Source of the DNA: Leptospira selangorensis
GTDB lineage: Bacteria > Spirochaetota > Leptospiria > Leptospirales > Leptospiraceae
Length of the DNA: 64,000 nucleotides
Direction: 5' to 3'
NCBI RefSeq assembly: GCF_004769405.1
Contig: NZ_RQES01000010.1
Location: forward strand, 62,001-126,000
This document shows positions 27,655 to 36,794 of this stretch, one piece after another. The position numbers and the translations under genes were made by a program. Below the pieces are notes generated by a model. The model made no database searches, was not told the origin of the DNA, and was given only the letters and a program-made list of their open reading frames with translations. Each line of letters begins with the position of its first letter. The stretch's first letter is position 1.

Positions 27655-30600
27655 ATGGGAATTTCGGTTAAAAGATATATTCTCCGGGCAATCATATCCT
27701 CAGTGCTTTTGCTCTCTTTTGGAGCCTGTTCTGCTTGGCCGGTACTCATTGGTGCTGCAGGTCTAGCTGCACGTAAAAAAAGCGGGGGTCTTTTATTCTT
27801 CCCTAACTCCACCCCAAGTGGACCGCCCGTTTTAGATCGGATCGAAATTTCTTCCCCTACGAATAGTTTTGCAAAAGCTACCAGTATCCAGTTAAAAGCG
27901 ACTGCCATCTATTCAAATAACACCAATGTGGATATCACCAACGACGCGAGTTGGTCTACTGTAGATTCATCCGTTATTCAAATGACTGCTTTGATCACAG
28001 GCCAAGCAAAAGGAGTGAATGACGGGACCACTGATGTCTCGATTGATTACCTTGGTAAAACCGATGCCATTGCTTTGACAGTAACTGCTTCTCCGTTAAC
28101 CAATATTTCTATCGTTTGTGATAATTCCCATACGGATCTTCCCCAGGGAACAACTAGGCAATGTAAATTGATGGGGGATTTTGCAGATGGAACACATCAG
28201 GATCTTACAAATGATCCGGATGTGTTATGGGATTCCGATAATAGTACGATTGCATCAGTTGACAGCCAAGGTTTAGTATATGGCGCTTCGGTAGGTGGGC
28301 CCGCACATATCACTGCGGATTTCGGATCCCTCTCCGCAAATATTGCAGTTACAGTAAGTAATGCGACTTTAGTTTCCATTTCAGTCACTCCTAGTAATAA
28401 TTCTTATCCTTTAGGAAGCACCCAACAGTATTCTGCAGTCGGAACTTATAGTGATAATACCACCCAAAACATCACAGTCCAAGTTGCTTGGTCTTCTTCC
28501 GATACTTCCGTTGCTATCATTGATAATAGTACGAATAAGGGTCTTTTAGATACCGAGGCAATAGGAACAACAACAATCACCGCGAGCCTAGGGGCAGTCA
28601 GTGCGACCACACAAGCAACGGTAACCTCCGCGGTTCTTACAAAGATCATTATCACGCCTGCAAATCCGAAAGTAGCTAACGGGAATTATTTGAGTATGAC
28701 CGCTACAGGAATTTTTTCGGACGGTACTTCTTCCGATATTTCCGCGCAAACAACCTGGTCTAGCCAAGACACCAATATAGCAACAGTGTCTAACGGAGCA
28801 GGCCTACAAGGAAGAGTTACCGGTAATAGTGTTGGCACTACGAATATTACTGCTGCAATTGGAGGAGTCAGCCAAACGATCTCTTTTGAAGTGACTGCTG
28901 CGACATTAAGCTCCATCCAAGTGATCGCGGACCAGTCTTCCATTCATAAAGGAACAATTACATTCGTATTAGCGACAGGTATTTATTCAGATGGCTCTTC
29001 TCGAAACATAAGCGATCAGGTTTCCTGGTCTATTTCAGGTACTAATGTATTGTTACTAGGCAATTTGAATTCTATTCCAAAACAGAAAGTACAATCTCCT
29101 GATTCGGGGTCATTGGGAACCGTGACTGTGACTGCAACTTCGGGAGCGATCAACGGCACTACAGACATCACTGTGACTGCAGCTAGTTTACAAGCTATCC
29201 AAGTAAATCCTACAAATCCTACGGTCGCGAAAGGATTAATGCAGGCATTCACTGCAATAGGTACATACTCGGATAATTCCACCCAAGATATCACTCACTC
29301 GGTGGCCTGGAGTTCTTCCGATACGAATATCGCTACAATCAGCAATGCCTCAGGAACGAATGGGCAAGCAACTACCGTGACTACAGGTAGCACAAATATT
29401 AGCGCCACCTTAAGTAGTGTTGTTTCTCCTGATAGTACATTAACGGTCACGAATGCGACTTTAGATTCGATCACGATCACTCCGGGTAATCCAAGTGTTC
29501 CGAAAGGTACTTCTCTTGGTTTAACTGCGACTGGAATTTATACGGACGGAACAAGTTCGAATATCACCACTCAGGTCACTTGGAGTAGTTCGAATCCTTC
29601 AATTGCTACTGTGGACAATACGGTTGGGCAAGAAGGTAAAGCCTCAGGTGTAAATACTGGAACCACGAATGTATCCGCACTTCTTTCGGGAAAAACGGCG
29701 ACTGTTTCCTTTAAGGTAACTTCTGCCACTCTAACTTCTATCCAAGTGATCCCTAGTAATACATCTATTCCGAAAGGAACATTTACTTATGTGGAAGCGA
29801 AGGGTGTATACTCGGATGGAACTTCTCAAAATATCAGCGACCAAGTCATCTGGAATAGTTCTGATACAAGTATCGTACAGATTGGAACCTTAAATTCGGA
29901 TCCTAGGATGAAAGTGTTCTCTCAGAACAGCGGAAATATCGGAACTTCTACGATCACTGCCTCTATCAATGGTACGAATGGAACTTCGAGTGTAGAAGTG
30001 ACTAACGCGACTCTCTTGTCGATCCAAGTCAATCCTACTAATCCGAGTGTCGCATTAGGTGTAGGACAAAATTTCACTGCAGTTGGAACATATACCGATG
30101 ATACTACTAAGGATCTTACCGATCAGGTCACCTGGGATTCTTCCGACACGAGTGTAGCAACAATTAGTAATAGTTCCGGAACAAGAGGCAACGCGACCAG
30201 CTTATCATTAGGAAATACGAATATAACTGCGACATTAGGAGTCACAACTTCTCCCGCGAGCGTATTGACTGTTACGAATGCAACTCTGCAATCTATTACA
30301 ATCACTCCGGGTAATCCAAGTACTCCTAAGGGCAGAAGTATAAATCTGATTGCGACGGGTATTTTCACCGACGGTTCTTCCAGTGACATCACCACTCAGG
30401 TTACTTGGGCAAGTGATTCTAACTCTATTGTAAGTATTGATAATTGGCTTGGAACAGAAGGTAGAGCAACCGGTGTGAATACAGGGAACACCAATGTATC
30501 TGCGACATTAGGAAGTGTTACTGGAACTTCTCCTTTCAGAGTAACTTCTGCAATTCTTTCCTCAATTCAAGTGACTTCGGATGAAAATCCTCTGCACCAA

Positions 30601-33600
30601 GGAACATCCACTTTTGTATTAGCTACCGGCGTATATTCCGACGGAAGCACGTTGAACATAAGCGATCAAGTGACTTGGAATACTTCCGATTCTTCCGTCA
30701 TCCAATTGGGAACTGTTAATTCAATACCTAAAAAGAATATCATGGCCACAGGAGGAAGCCTCGGCACTTCGACGGTCAGCGCTACTTTGGGAGCGGTCAC
30801 CGGTTCTTCCGATATTACTGTCATCGCAGCCGCGTTAGTCTCTATCCAAGTCACTCCTACGAATCCGAGTGTGGCTTCGGGACTCACTCAAAGTTTTATG
30901 GCGACTGGAACTTATACGGATGGAACTACTCAAGACCTGACCAACCAAGTGGTTTGGAGTTCTGCAAATACGAGCGTCGCAACGATCAGCAATTCCGCAG
31001 GAAGCAGAGGTCTCGCTTCCACATTCTCCACCGGAACTTCGAACATCACTGCAACTTATAGTGGAGGTCCGAGTGCATCCACTACTCTGACCGTAACTGC
31101 TGCGATTTTAGAAACGATCACGATCACTCCTTCTCTTCCTTCCGTTCCAAGAGGAAGAAGTTTGGATCTAGTCGCTACCGGAACTTATTCCGACGGAAGC
31201 TGGATGGATCTGACTACTCAGGTCACCTGGGGAAGCAATAATACATCCGTAGTAACTGTGGACAATGCTAGCGGCAAACAAGGTAAGGCCACAGGTGTAA
31301 ATGTAGGACAAACGAATGTTACCGCTACCTTAGGAGGAATTTCCGGAGTAGCAACATTCAAGGTTACGAATGCAGTCTTGACTTCGATAGAGGTTTTCTT
31401 AAACCAATCCACAATCGCACTCGGAACTTCTACGCAAGCACAAGCGATAGGAACTTATTCGGACGACACTACATTAAATATTACTGATCAAGTTTCTTGG
31501 AATAGTTCTCAAACAACAGTTATCCAAGTAGGTAACCTAGTCGCAGGTCCTTCTAAACTCATGAATTCTCCATCCGGAGGAAGCCAAGGATCTTCCGTAA
31601 TCTCCGCTACTCTTGGTTCTCAAACCGGATCCGCAACTTTGACTGTAACTGCAGCGACCTTGGTATCCATTCAAATCGATCCGACAAATCCGAGTGTGGC
31701 TTTGGGGCTTCCTCAAAACTTCACGGCAACTGGAACTTATACCGACGGATCCACATTAAATCTTACAAATTTAGTTACCTGGACTTCTTCAGACACAAGC
31801 AAGGCTACGATTAGTAATGCGAACGGTTCCCAAGGAAAGGCGACAACGGTCAATACAGGAGCTACGAATATTACCGCTGCTTATAGCGGAGTGACTTCTC
31901 CGTCTAGCACGTTAACCATCACCTCTCCTACATTGTCTTCCATCACGATTGCTCCGTCTCCAAGCTTGAGTATTGCAAAAGGTAGAACACAAAGTTTTAC
32001 TGCTACCGGAATTTATACGGATGGAACCACTCAAGACTTAACGATCCAAGCTACTTGGACCAGCACGGATACGAGCAAGGTTACTGTAGGAAATTCAGGA
32101 GGAACTAGCGGACTCATTACTGCGGTCAATACGGGAAGTGCACAGATTGTCGCAACTTATAGCGCAATCCAAAGTACACCGACGGATGTAACAGTCACAT
32201 CTGCCGTTCTGAATTCTATCCAGATCGCTCCTGTGAATTATAGTCTTCCGAAAGGAAATACCGTAAACTATACGGCGAATGGAACCTACTCGGATGGAAC
32301 CACATTAGATCTAACGTCTCAGGTAACTTGGGCATCGTCTAACACAAGCAGAGCGGTAATTAGTAATGCTTCCGGTAATAACGGCTTACTGACTGCGGTG
32401 AATAATGGGACAACCAGTATTTCCGCAACCTTGGGTTCCGTTACCGGTTCTTCTAACCTTACCGTGACTGCGGCACAGCTTGTTTCGATATCTGTGTCAC
32501 CTACAACTCCTACTATCTATCAGACCCAAACACAAAACTTTACCGCTACCGGAACTTATACGGATGCGAGCACTCAAAACATTACTACATCCGTGGTATG
32601 GAGTTCTTCCGATACAAGCAAGGCTACGATCAGTAATTCTTCCGGAACAGAAGGTAGAGCAACAGGTGTCGCAGCAGGAACAAGTACGATCACTGCAACT
32701 AGCGGCATACTAAGTGGAAACACTATCCTTACTGTAGAAGCAGTAGATTTAATTCCTCCAACGGTCACAAACGTTGTGTCTCTCACTCCTACTACGATCC
32801 AAGTTACTTATTCCGAATCTGTGGCAAGCGGCCCTGCAACAACTGCTGCAAATTATAAGATAGTCTCCACTTCTGCATTGGCAGGAACTTGTTCGGATAA
32901 TTCTAACTTCACTTCCAGCAGTTCTGCGCTTACTGTATCTTCCGTATCCGGAAATGGAGCCGTATATGTCCTAACCTTAGGATCTTCTCAAACAAGTGGA
33001 GCAGGATATACATTAATAGCGAATAAATCAGCCATCGTGGATCTATCTCCGATTCCTAATGCACTGACTTGCCCGAACTATGCGGACTTCTTAGGACAGG
33101 AACAACTCAAGGTAACTGCTGCGTCTTGTTCCAACGTAACTTCAGTGATTGTGAGTTTCTCCAAACCGATTAAATCCGGAAATAATACGACCGGCTCCGC
33201 TGAATGTAGCACGACTACTGAATGCGGAAAACGTTATTCTTTCATTGGAACAAACAGTTTAGGAACAGTGAACTCTGCTAAGATCCTAGACGGTATCGTT
33301 TGTAACGGGGCTCCTGCGAATTCTTCCAAAGTTTGTGTGACCCATAACCTGATACAAACGGGAGCACAATATACAGTCATAACGGCGAATAACGCGGACG
33401 GAGACGGATTCGATAATACTTCTTGGGGATCGATCAGAGACTCGGGTTCTACGGAGAATGTTCAGTCTTCTCCTAGAGACAGAGCTTCCTTCATCGGCTG
33501 CGGAACTTCTCCTGTTAATTTCTCGGACGGTCCTATCTCTATCGATCCGAACGGTTCTTCTTTCGGTTATCTGATAGACTTTAATAGTAAGATCTATAAC

Positions 33601-35118
33601 GGTCCGAATAATGCGGGAAGTGGAGCTTTACGTTTCGGTTATGATGGAAATACTCCTGAAAACGTTCAGTTCAGTTTCACTAAGGATACTAATGCTCAGA
33701 ACAGCGATGCCACTAACGTTAGTTCCAACACAGCGACCACAAGAGAGAATTCCATAGCGGTTCCTCCTTACGTGACTTTAGGACATACCTCTTGCACCAC
33801 GAATAACGCAACTCTTGCAAGCGGTTGTGGTCCGGATAATGAGAATAGCAGAGGTATATTCACTACAGGTATCCTGGGCACAACTCCATACGTATTCATC
33901 GGTGGGGCTAGGACAACTCCTGACGGCTCAGGAAATTATCTATTCGATTATCTGTATTATTCTGCGGATACGTCTACGAACTTGAACTATAAATACATAG
34001 ATATGTCCACGATCACAGGAACAGTAACTGCAGCTGCTTCTGCAATGGTGGTACAAAATAATAGGATCTATCCTGGATTTGCAAAAGCGAGTAACCAAGG
34101 AGGACCGATCGTAGGTGGTCTGTTAGGTGGCCTGAATGCTCCGGATCTAGGATTTATCACATTTAATAGTTCCGATTCGGGCACTACAGGTAACTGTACT
34201 CCAGGCTCGAATTGTGACGCTTATGATGGAAGTAATGGAAGAAGGTTCTTGATCAACCATATGCCTTACTTCGGAGGACCAACCGCAGGTGGATTAGTGA
34301 ATAATAACTCTTCTCCAAACTGGGCTTATTATATCGGTGTGGACTCTCTTTTCGTATTCAATAACAGGATCTATGCTGCGAACGGTGGATTACATGCTGT
34401 GGATCATAACGGTACTATTATCAGGACCAATACATTGAATCCTACAACTGCGTGTAGTGCTCCGAATACTTGCACGGATTGGGTAGAGGTAGGACCAAGA
34501 GCGAATCAAAAATGGCATAATAGTCCTACGAACAACTACTTCTCCTTGGAGTTATCAAAACTTTACGATTTAACTCCTGGCGATAAGGCATTCTCTCAAT
34601 TTGCGGAGTTTAACGGAAAACTTTATGTGACTCGGACCATTTGTGTCCAAAACACCCAAGCTACTGCAATACGAACAGCCGCAGGAACAGTCACAGGCTG
34701 TACGAATGGAAGTGATACGAATAGAAAGGCCCAACTTTGGAAATGTGATCCTACTCTGACCGGCGGCTCAGGTGATTGTGACTCCGGAGATTGGAGCGTG
34801 GTTGGAGATGATAATTCCGGTATAACAAACTTCGGCGATGCCACTAACAGAACCATGTCCATGATCGTTAAAAATGGATCTTATCTATACCTAGGTTTCG
34901 ATCATCCGAGTGGAATCCGTATCTATCGGACCAACACTGCGGATCCAGGATCGGCATCTAACGTTTGGACGCAAGTAAGCGGAGCAGGATTGACCGATTC
35001 AACCAACGTGCAGCAGATATTCTCCGCGATCTCGGTCCCATCCGGAAGTATCAACTATCTGTATGTGAGCGTGGGTAAAAATAACGTTCCAGTAAGAGTG
35101 TATAGGCAGCAAAACTAA
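27655..35118 (+). CDS. Giant Big_2 (Ig-like) repeat lipoprotein, copy 1
   Basis: A 2487-aa surface lipoprotein candidate with lipobox S-F-G-A-C (Cys25). Residues ~60-1700 hold 18 tandem Ig-like Big_2 domains of ~90 residues, each with a G-T-Y-S-D-G-T-like strand and a V-T-W-S-S-S-D-T-like core. From about domain 4 they follow an A-B-C order in which every third domain has an insertion with Q-L-G/Q-I-G. Residues ~1700-2487 are a non-repetitive C-terminal module: an SbsA-type Ig domain (P-P-T-V-T-N-V-V-S-L), a Cys-containing second one, and a region of L-Y-V/I-Y-R-T strands suggesting a beta-propeller. The domain type is that of Lig adhesins, but it is not LigA/LigB. It overlaps the next gene by one base. 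Confidence 0.93.
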   Translation: MGISVKRYILRAIISSVLLLSFGACSAWPVLIGAAGLAARKKSGGLLFFPNSTPSGPPVLDRIEISSPTNSFAKATSIQLKATAIYSNNTNVDITNDASWSTVDSSVIQMTALITGQAKGVNDGTTDVSIDYLGKTDAIALTVTASPLTNISIVCDNSHTDLPQGTTRQCKLMGDFADGTHQDLTNDPDVLWDSDNSTIASVDSQGLVYGASVGGPAHITADFGSLSANIAVTVSNATLVSISVTPSNNSYPLGSTQQYSAVGTYSDNTTQNITVQVAWSSSDTSVAIIDNSTNKGLLDTEAIGTTTITASLGAVSATTQATVTSAVLTKIIITPANPKVANGNYLSMTATGIFSDGTSSDISAQTTWSSQDTNIATVSNGAGLQGRVTGNSVGTTNITAAIGGVSQTISFEVTAATLSSIQVIADQSSIHKGTITFVLATGIYSDGSSRNISDQVSWSISGTNVLLLGNLNSIPKQKVQSPDSGSLGTVTVTATSGAINGTTDITVTAASLQAIQVNPTNPTVAKGLMQAFTAIGTYSDNSTQDITHSVAWSSSDTNIATISNASGTNGQATTVTTGSTNISATLSSVVSPDSTLTVTNATLDSITITPGNPSVPKGTSLGLTATGIYTDGTSSNITTQVTWSSSNPSIATVDNTVGQEGKASGVNTGTTNVSALLSGKTATVSFKVTSATLTSIQVIPSNTSIPKGTFTYVEAKGVYSDGTSQNISDQVIWNSSDTSIVQIGTLNSDPRMKVFSQNSGNIGTSTITASINGTNGTSSVEVTNATLLSIQVNPTNPSVALGVGQNFTAVGTYTDDTTKDLTDQVTWDSSDTSVATISNSSGTRGNATSLSLGNTNITATLGVTTSPASVLTVTNATLQSITITPGNPSTPKGRSINLIATGIFTDGSSSDITTQVTWASDSNSIVSIDNWLGTEGRATGVNTGNTNVSATLGSVTGTSPFRVTSAILSSIQVTSDENPLHQGTSTFVLATGVYSDGSTLNISDQVTWNTSDSSVIQLGTVNSIPKKNIMATGGSLGTSTVSATLGAVTGSSDITVIAAALVSIQVTPTNPSVASGLTQSFMATGTYTDGTTQDLTNQVVWSSANTSVATISNSAGSRGLASTFSTGTSNITATYSGGPSASTTLTVTAAILETITITPSLPSVPRGRSLDLVATGTYSDGSWMDLTTQVTWGSNNTSVVTVDNASGKQGKATGVNVGQTNVTATLGGISGVATFKVTNAVLTSIEVFLNQSTIALGTSTQAQAIGTYSDDTTLNITDQVSWNSSQTTVIQVGNLVAGPSKLMNSPSGGSQGSSVISATLGSQTGSATLTVTAATLVSIQIDPTNPSVALGLPQNFTATGTYTDGSTLNLTNLVTWTSSDTSKATISNANGSQGKATTVNTGATNITAAYSGVTSPSSTLTITSPTLSSITIAPSPSLSIAKGRTQSFTATGIYTDGTTQDLTIQATWTSTDTSKVTVGNSGGTSGLITAVNTGSAQIVATYSAIQSTPTDVTVTSAVLNSIQIAPVNYSLPKGNTVNYTANGTYSDGTTLDLTSQVTWASSNTSRAVISNASGNNGLLTAVNNGTTSISATLGSVTGSSNLTVTAAQLVSISVSPTTPTIYQTQTQNFTATGTYTDASTQNITTSVVWSSSDTSKATISNSSGTEGRATGVAAGTSTITATSGILSGNTILTVEAVDLIPPTVTNVVSLTPTTIQVTYSESVASGPATTAANYKIVSTSALAGTCSDNSNFTSSSSALTVSSVSGNGAVYVLTLGSSQTSGAGYTLIANKSAIVDLSPIPNALTCPNYADFLGQEQLKVTAASCSNVTSVIVSFSKPIKSGNNTTGSAECSTTTECGKRYSFIGTNSLGTVNSAKILDGIVCNGAPANSSKVCVTHNLIQTGAQYTVITANNADGDGFDNTSWGSIRDSGSTENVQSSPRDRASFIGCGTSPVNFSDGPISIDPNGSSFGYLIDFNSKIYNGPNNAGSGALRFGYDGNTPENVQFSFTKDTNAQNSDATNVSSNTATTRENSIAVPPYVTLGHTSCTTNNATLASGCGPDNENSRGIFTTGILGTTPYVFIGGARTTPDGSGNYLFDYLYYSADTSTNLNYKYIDMSTITGTVTAAASAMVVQNNRIYPGFAKASNQGGPIVGGLLGGLNAPDLGFITFNSSDSGTTGNCTPGSNCDAYDGSNGRRFLINHMPYFGGPTAGGLVNNNSSPNWAYYIGVDSLFVFNNRIYAANGGLHAVDHNGTIIRTNTLNPTTACSAPNTCTDWVEVGPRANQKWHNSPTNNYFSLELSKLYDLTPGDKAFSQFAEFNGKLYVTRTICVQNTQATAIRTAAGTVTGCTNGSDTNRKAQLWKCDPTLTGGSGDCDSGDWSVVGDDNSGITNFGDATNRTMSMIVKNGSYLYLGFDHPSGIRIYRTNTADPGSASNVWTQVSGAGLTDSTNVQQIFSAISVPSGSINYLYVSVGKNNVPVRVYRQQN
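27835..32740 (+). repeat. Array of 18 Ig-like domain repeats (coding)
   Basis: Eighteen ~270-base repeats encode Big_2 domains. Three-domain units of ~275 codons recur (domains 6-8, 9-11 and 12-14 are the clearest). Boundaries are approximate. Confidence 0.85.
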
Positions 35119-35594
35119 TGAAGAAGTATCCGATTTTTCTTATATACTTACTCCTCCTCTGGCAAGCAGCTTGCAGCCATATGGGGAGATCCGAACCTTT
35201 AAGATTCGAAAGGATCCAAAAAGATGGATCTTCCGTTTTTCAAGCTCAGGTGGATAGTTCTTTAGTCTCAGGAAGTTGGGAATACAAGTTTAGGCTCAAA
35301 CAAGCCGAAAGGGTCAATCTGGTATTGGATGTTTATTCCGCCAAAGAAGGACTCTCGATCAAATTAGTACGAAACCGTTTTATATTTCCCAAAATCTATC
35401 ATTGCCCCCGCTCTTCTGAAAAAGAAAAATTTTGTAAATTAGAGATCTCTAATCCAGAAGAAGGAGAATATGCGTTAGTCCTGGATATAACCGGAAAAGA
35501 AGACTCCGGTCCCGTAGCTTATAGGATTTTTGCTGCAGTTCATGGTCCTGGATTCGCTTCTGTCGCATGGGAGGAAGAAATTGTACGCCGTTAA
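35118..35594 (+). CDS. Cassette lipoprotein A, copy 1
   Basis: A 158-aa lipoprotein with lipobox Q-A-A-C (Cys19). The mature part is beta-rich: E-P-L-R-F-E, G-S-W-E-Y-K-F-R-L-K-Q-A-E-R-V and C-K-L-E-I-S-N-P-E-E-G-E-Y-A-L-V-L. The pattern resembles a pre-peptidase C-terminal (PPC) beta-sandwich, but this is only a guess. The paralogue at 42581 shares the whole layout, ending in I-F-A-A-V-H-G-P-G and E-E-E-x-x-R-R. The ATG overlaps the stop of the giant gene, so expression is coupled. Confidence 0.83.
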   Translation: MKKYPIFLIYLLLLWQAACSHMGRSEPLRFERIQKDGSSVFQAQVDSSLVSGSWEYKFRLKQAERVNLVLDVYSAKEGLSIKLVRNRFIFPKIYHCPRSSEKEKFCKLEISNPEEGEYALVLDITGKEDSGPVAYRIFAAVHGPGFASVAWEEEIVRR

Positions 35595-35955
35595 GAGATA
35601 CATTACGATTTTATTAATATTATGTTTCTCCGTAGGATGTAGGCATGCCTGGGTAAATTATCCGCAAAAGGTGCCTGAACCTTGTAGATTGTACCAAGGC
35701 TCTAAAGAATGTAAATTAGCCCTGGAAGAAAGATCGAATCATACTACCCAAGCAGGACAGACCCATTCTCTCAATCAGACCTATTATTTATTCGGGCTCT
35801 ACCCTTCCGAAATAGTGGTAAATTTGGAAAAATACTGCCCACACGGCCCTAAATCGGCCCATCAATTCCAATCGTTTTCGGATGCTTTTTGGGAACAAAT
35901 CACACTTTTAATCTATTCCCCTAGGACTCTGGAGATAGAATGTTATCCTATATAA
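35581..35955 (+). CDS. Bor/Iss-like lipoprotein B, copy 1
   Basis: About 124 aa from a TTG start at 35581, preceded by GGAGGAAG; the paralogue at 43053 has the same TTG context. Signal peptide and lipobox F-S-V-G-C (Cys20) follow. The C-terminal half (T-Y-Y-L-F-G-L-Y-P, Y-C-P-H-G-P-K-S, F-W-E-Q-I-T-L-L-I-Y-S-P, I-E-C-Y) matches the Bor family pattern of phage lambda Bor and E. coli Iss, including the paired Cys. Bor/Iss proteins raise serum survival. It overlaps gene A by 14 bases and gene C by 16. Confidence 0.78.
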   Translation: MYAVKRYITILLILCFSVGCRHAWVNYPQKVPEPCRLYQGSKECKLALEERSNHTTQAGQTHSLNQTYYLFGLYPSEIVVNLEKYCPHGPKSAHQFQSFSDAFWEQITLLIYSPRTLEIECYPI

Positions 35956-36293
35956 GAAAAATATGTTTCTTTCTTTACCTGATATTAGTCGGCATCTATT
36001 GCCATTCTACAGTTTTGGTGCACAAATCGGACGTCTTACCTCTTACCCAACAGGAAAAGCCTCCTTTGCCCGAAAAAAACCTGAAACAAAGTAGTACGTT
36101 ATTCGGAACTTACTTCCTTTCTTCCAAAGAAGAAGCTATTTGTAAGAATAATATTCCGGCAGAAGTGAAGTTAGTAACCACTACCGGAGATTCTTTGATA
36201 CATTTTTTTATAGGTCCGTTTTACAATACCAAAACAGTGATCGTGTATTGTAGGCCTTTGCGCGTCCTTGACGGAAATAATTTCGGTCAGTAG
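35940..36293 (+). CDS. Bor-like lipoprotein C, copy 1
   Basis: A 117-aa lipoprotein with lipobox V-G-I-Y-C (Cys21). The distal part (S-T-L-F-G-T-Y, I-C-K-N-N, F-I-G-P-F-Y-N-T-K-T-V-I-V-Y-C) follows the same Bor-like strand and Cys order as its neighbour, in a more divergent form. It starts inside gene B and closes the first cassette. About 13 residues after the last Cys are absent from the paralogue at 43421. Confidence 0.72.
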   Translation: MLSYIRKICFFLYLILVGIYCHSTVLVHKSDVLPLTQQEKPPLPEKNLKQSSTLFGTYFLSSKEEAICKNNIPAEVKLVTTTGDSLIHFFIGPFYNTKTVIVYCRPLRVLDGNNFGQ

Positions 36294-36794
36294 GGACATA
36301 ACTTAGCGATTCCAAAAAAAAATCACGTTAGTCTCTTATTCCTAGAACAAGATCTTATTTGCTTTCCCGCAAATGGAAAAACATTTCATGTCCATATGTG
36401 TCAATTTAAGGACAAAACACTACATTAGAAAAACCTAATTCGTCCGAATTACGAAATCCGTATTGTAATCACTCGCTTACATGCCTGTTTTTAAATTTCA
36501 GTTTTATAACTCTGTTGGTTTTTTGAATTTTTAAGAGTAAATATTCTTAGAAGCAAATAGCAGAATCTAGCTCCTGATGAAAATCTCACTACTCAAGTGA
36601 TGTTTTTGTAAATTAAAACAGATTCTGCAATTGGCCGAACTCCGCCGCCCACTCTTCGGGACGAAGTAAGCATTTACTTACAAAACTAATCCGTAATATT
36701 TATTTTTTCTTGAAATAGTAGTTAGGTATGTATCGTCCGATAGAATTAGGTCGATAGTAGATTAATAACAACTGTCGAACCGAAAGAGATAAAT
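36294..36794. other. Intergenic region between the two cassette copies
   Basis: 501 bases, AT-rich, no gene. The right end must hold the promoter of copy 2; aattaggtcg at about 36746 resembles aatttaggtcg before copy 1. I find no clear terminator hairpin and no transposon remnant that would explain the duplication. Confidence 0.5.

Noticed and set aside
27655..35118. LigA or LigB
   Set aside because: Domain type and lipoprotein nature agree, but the signal region, the three-domain order and the C-terminal module do not match what I know of LigA/LigB.
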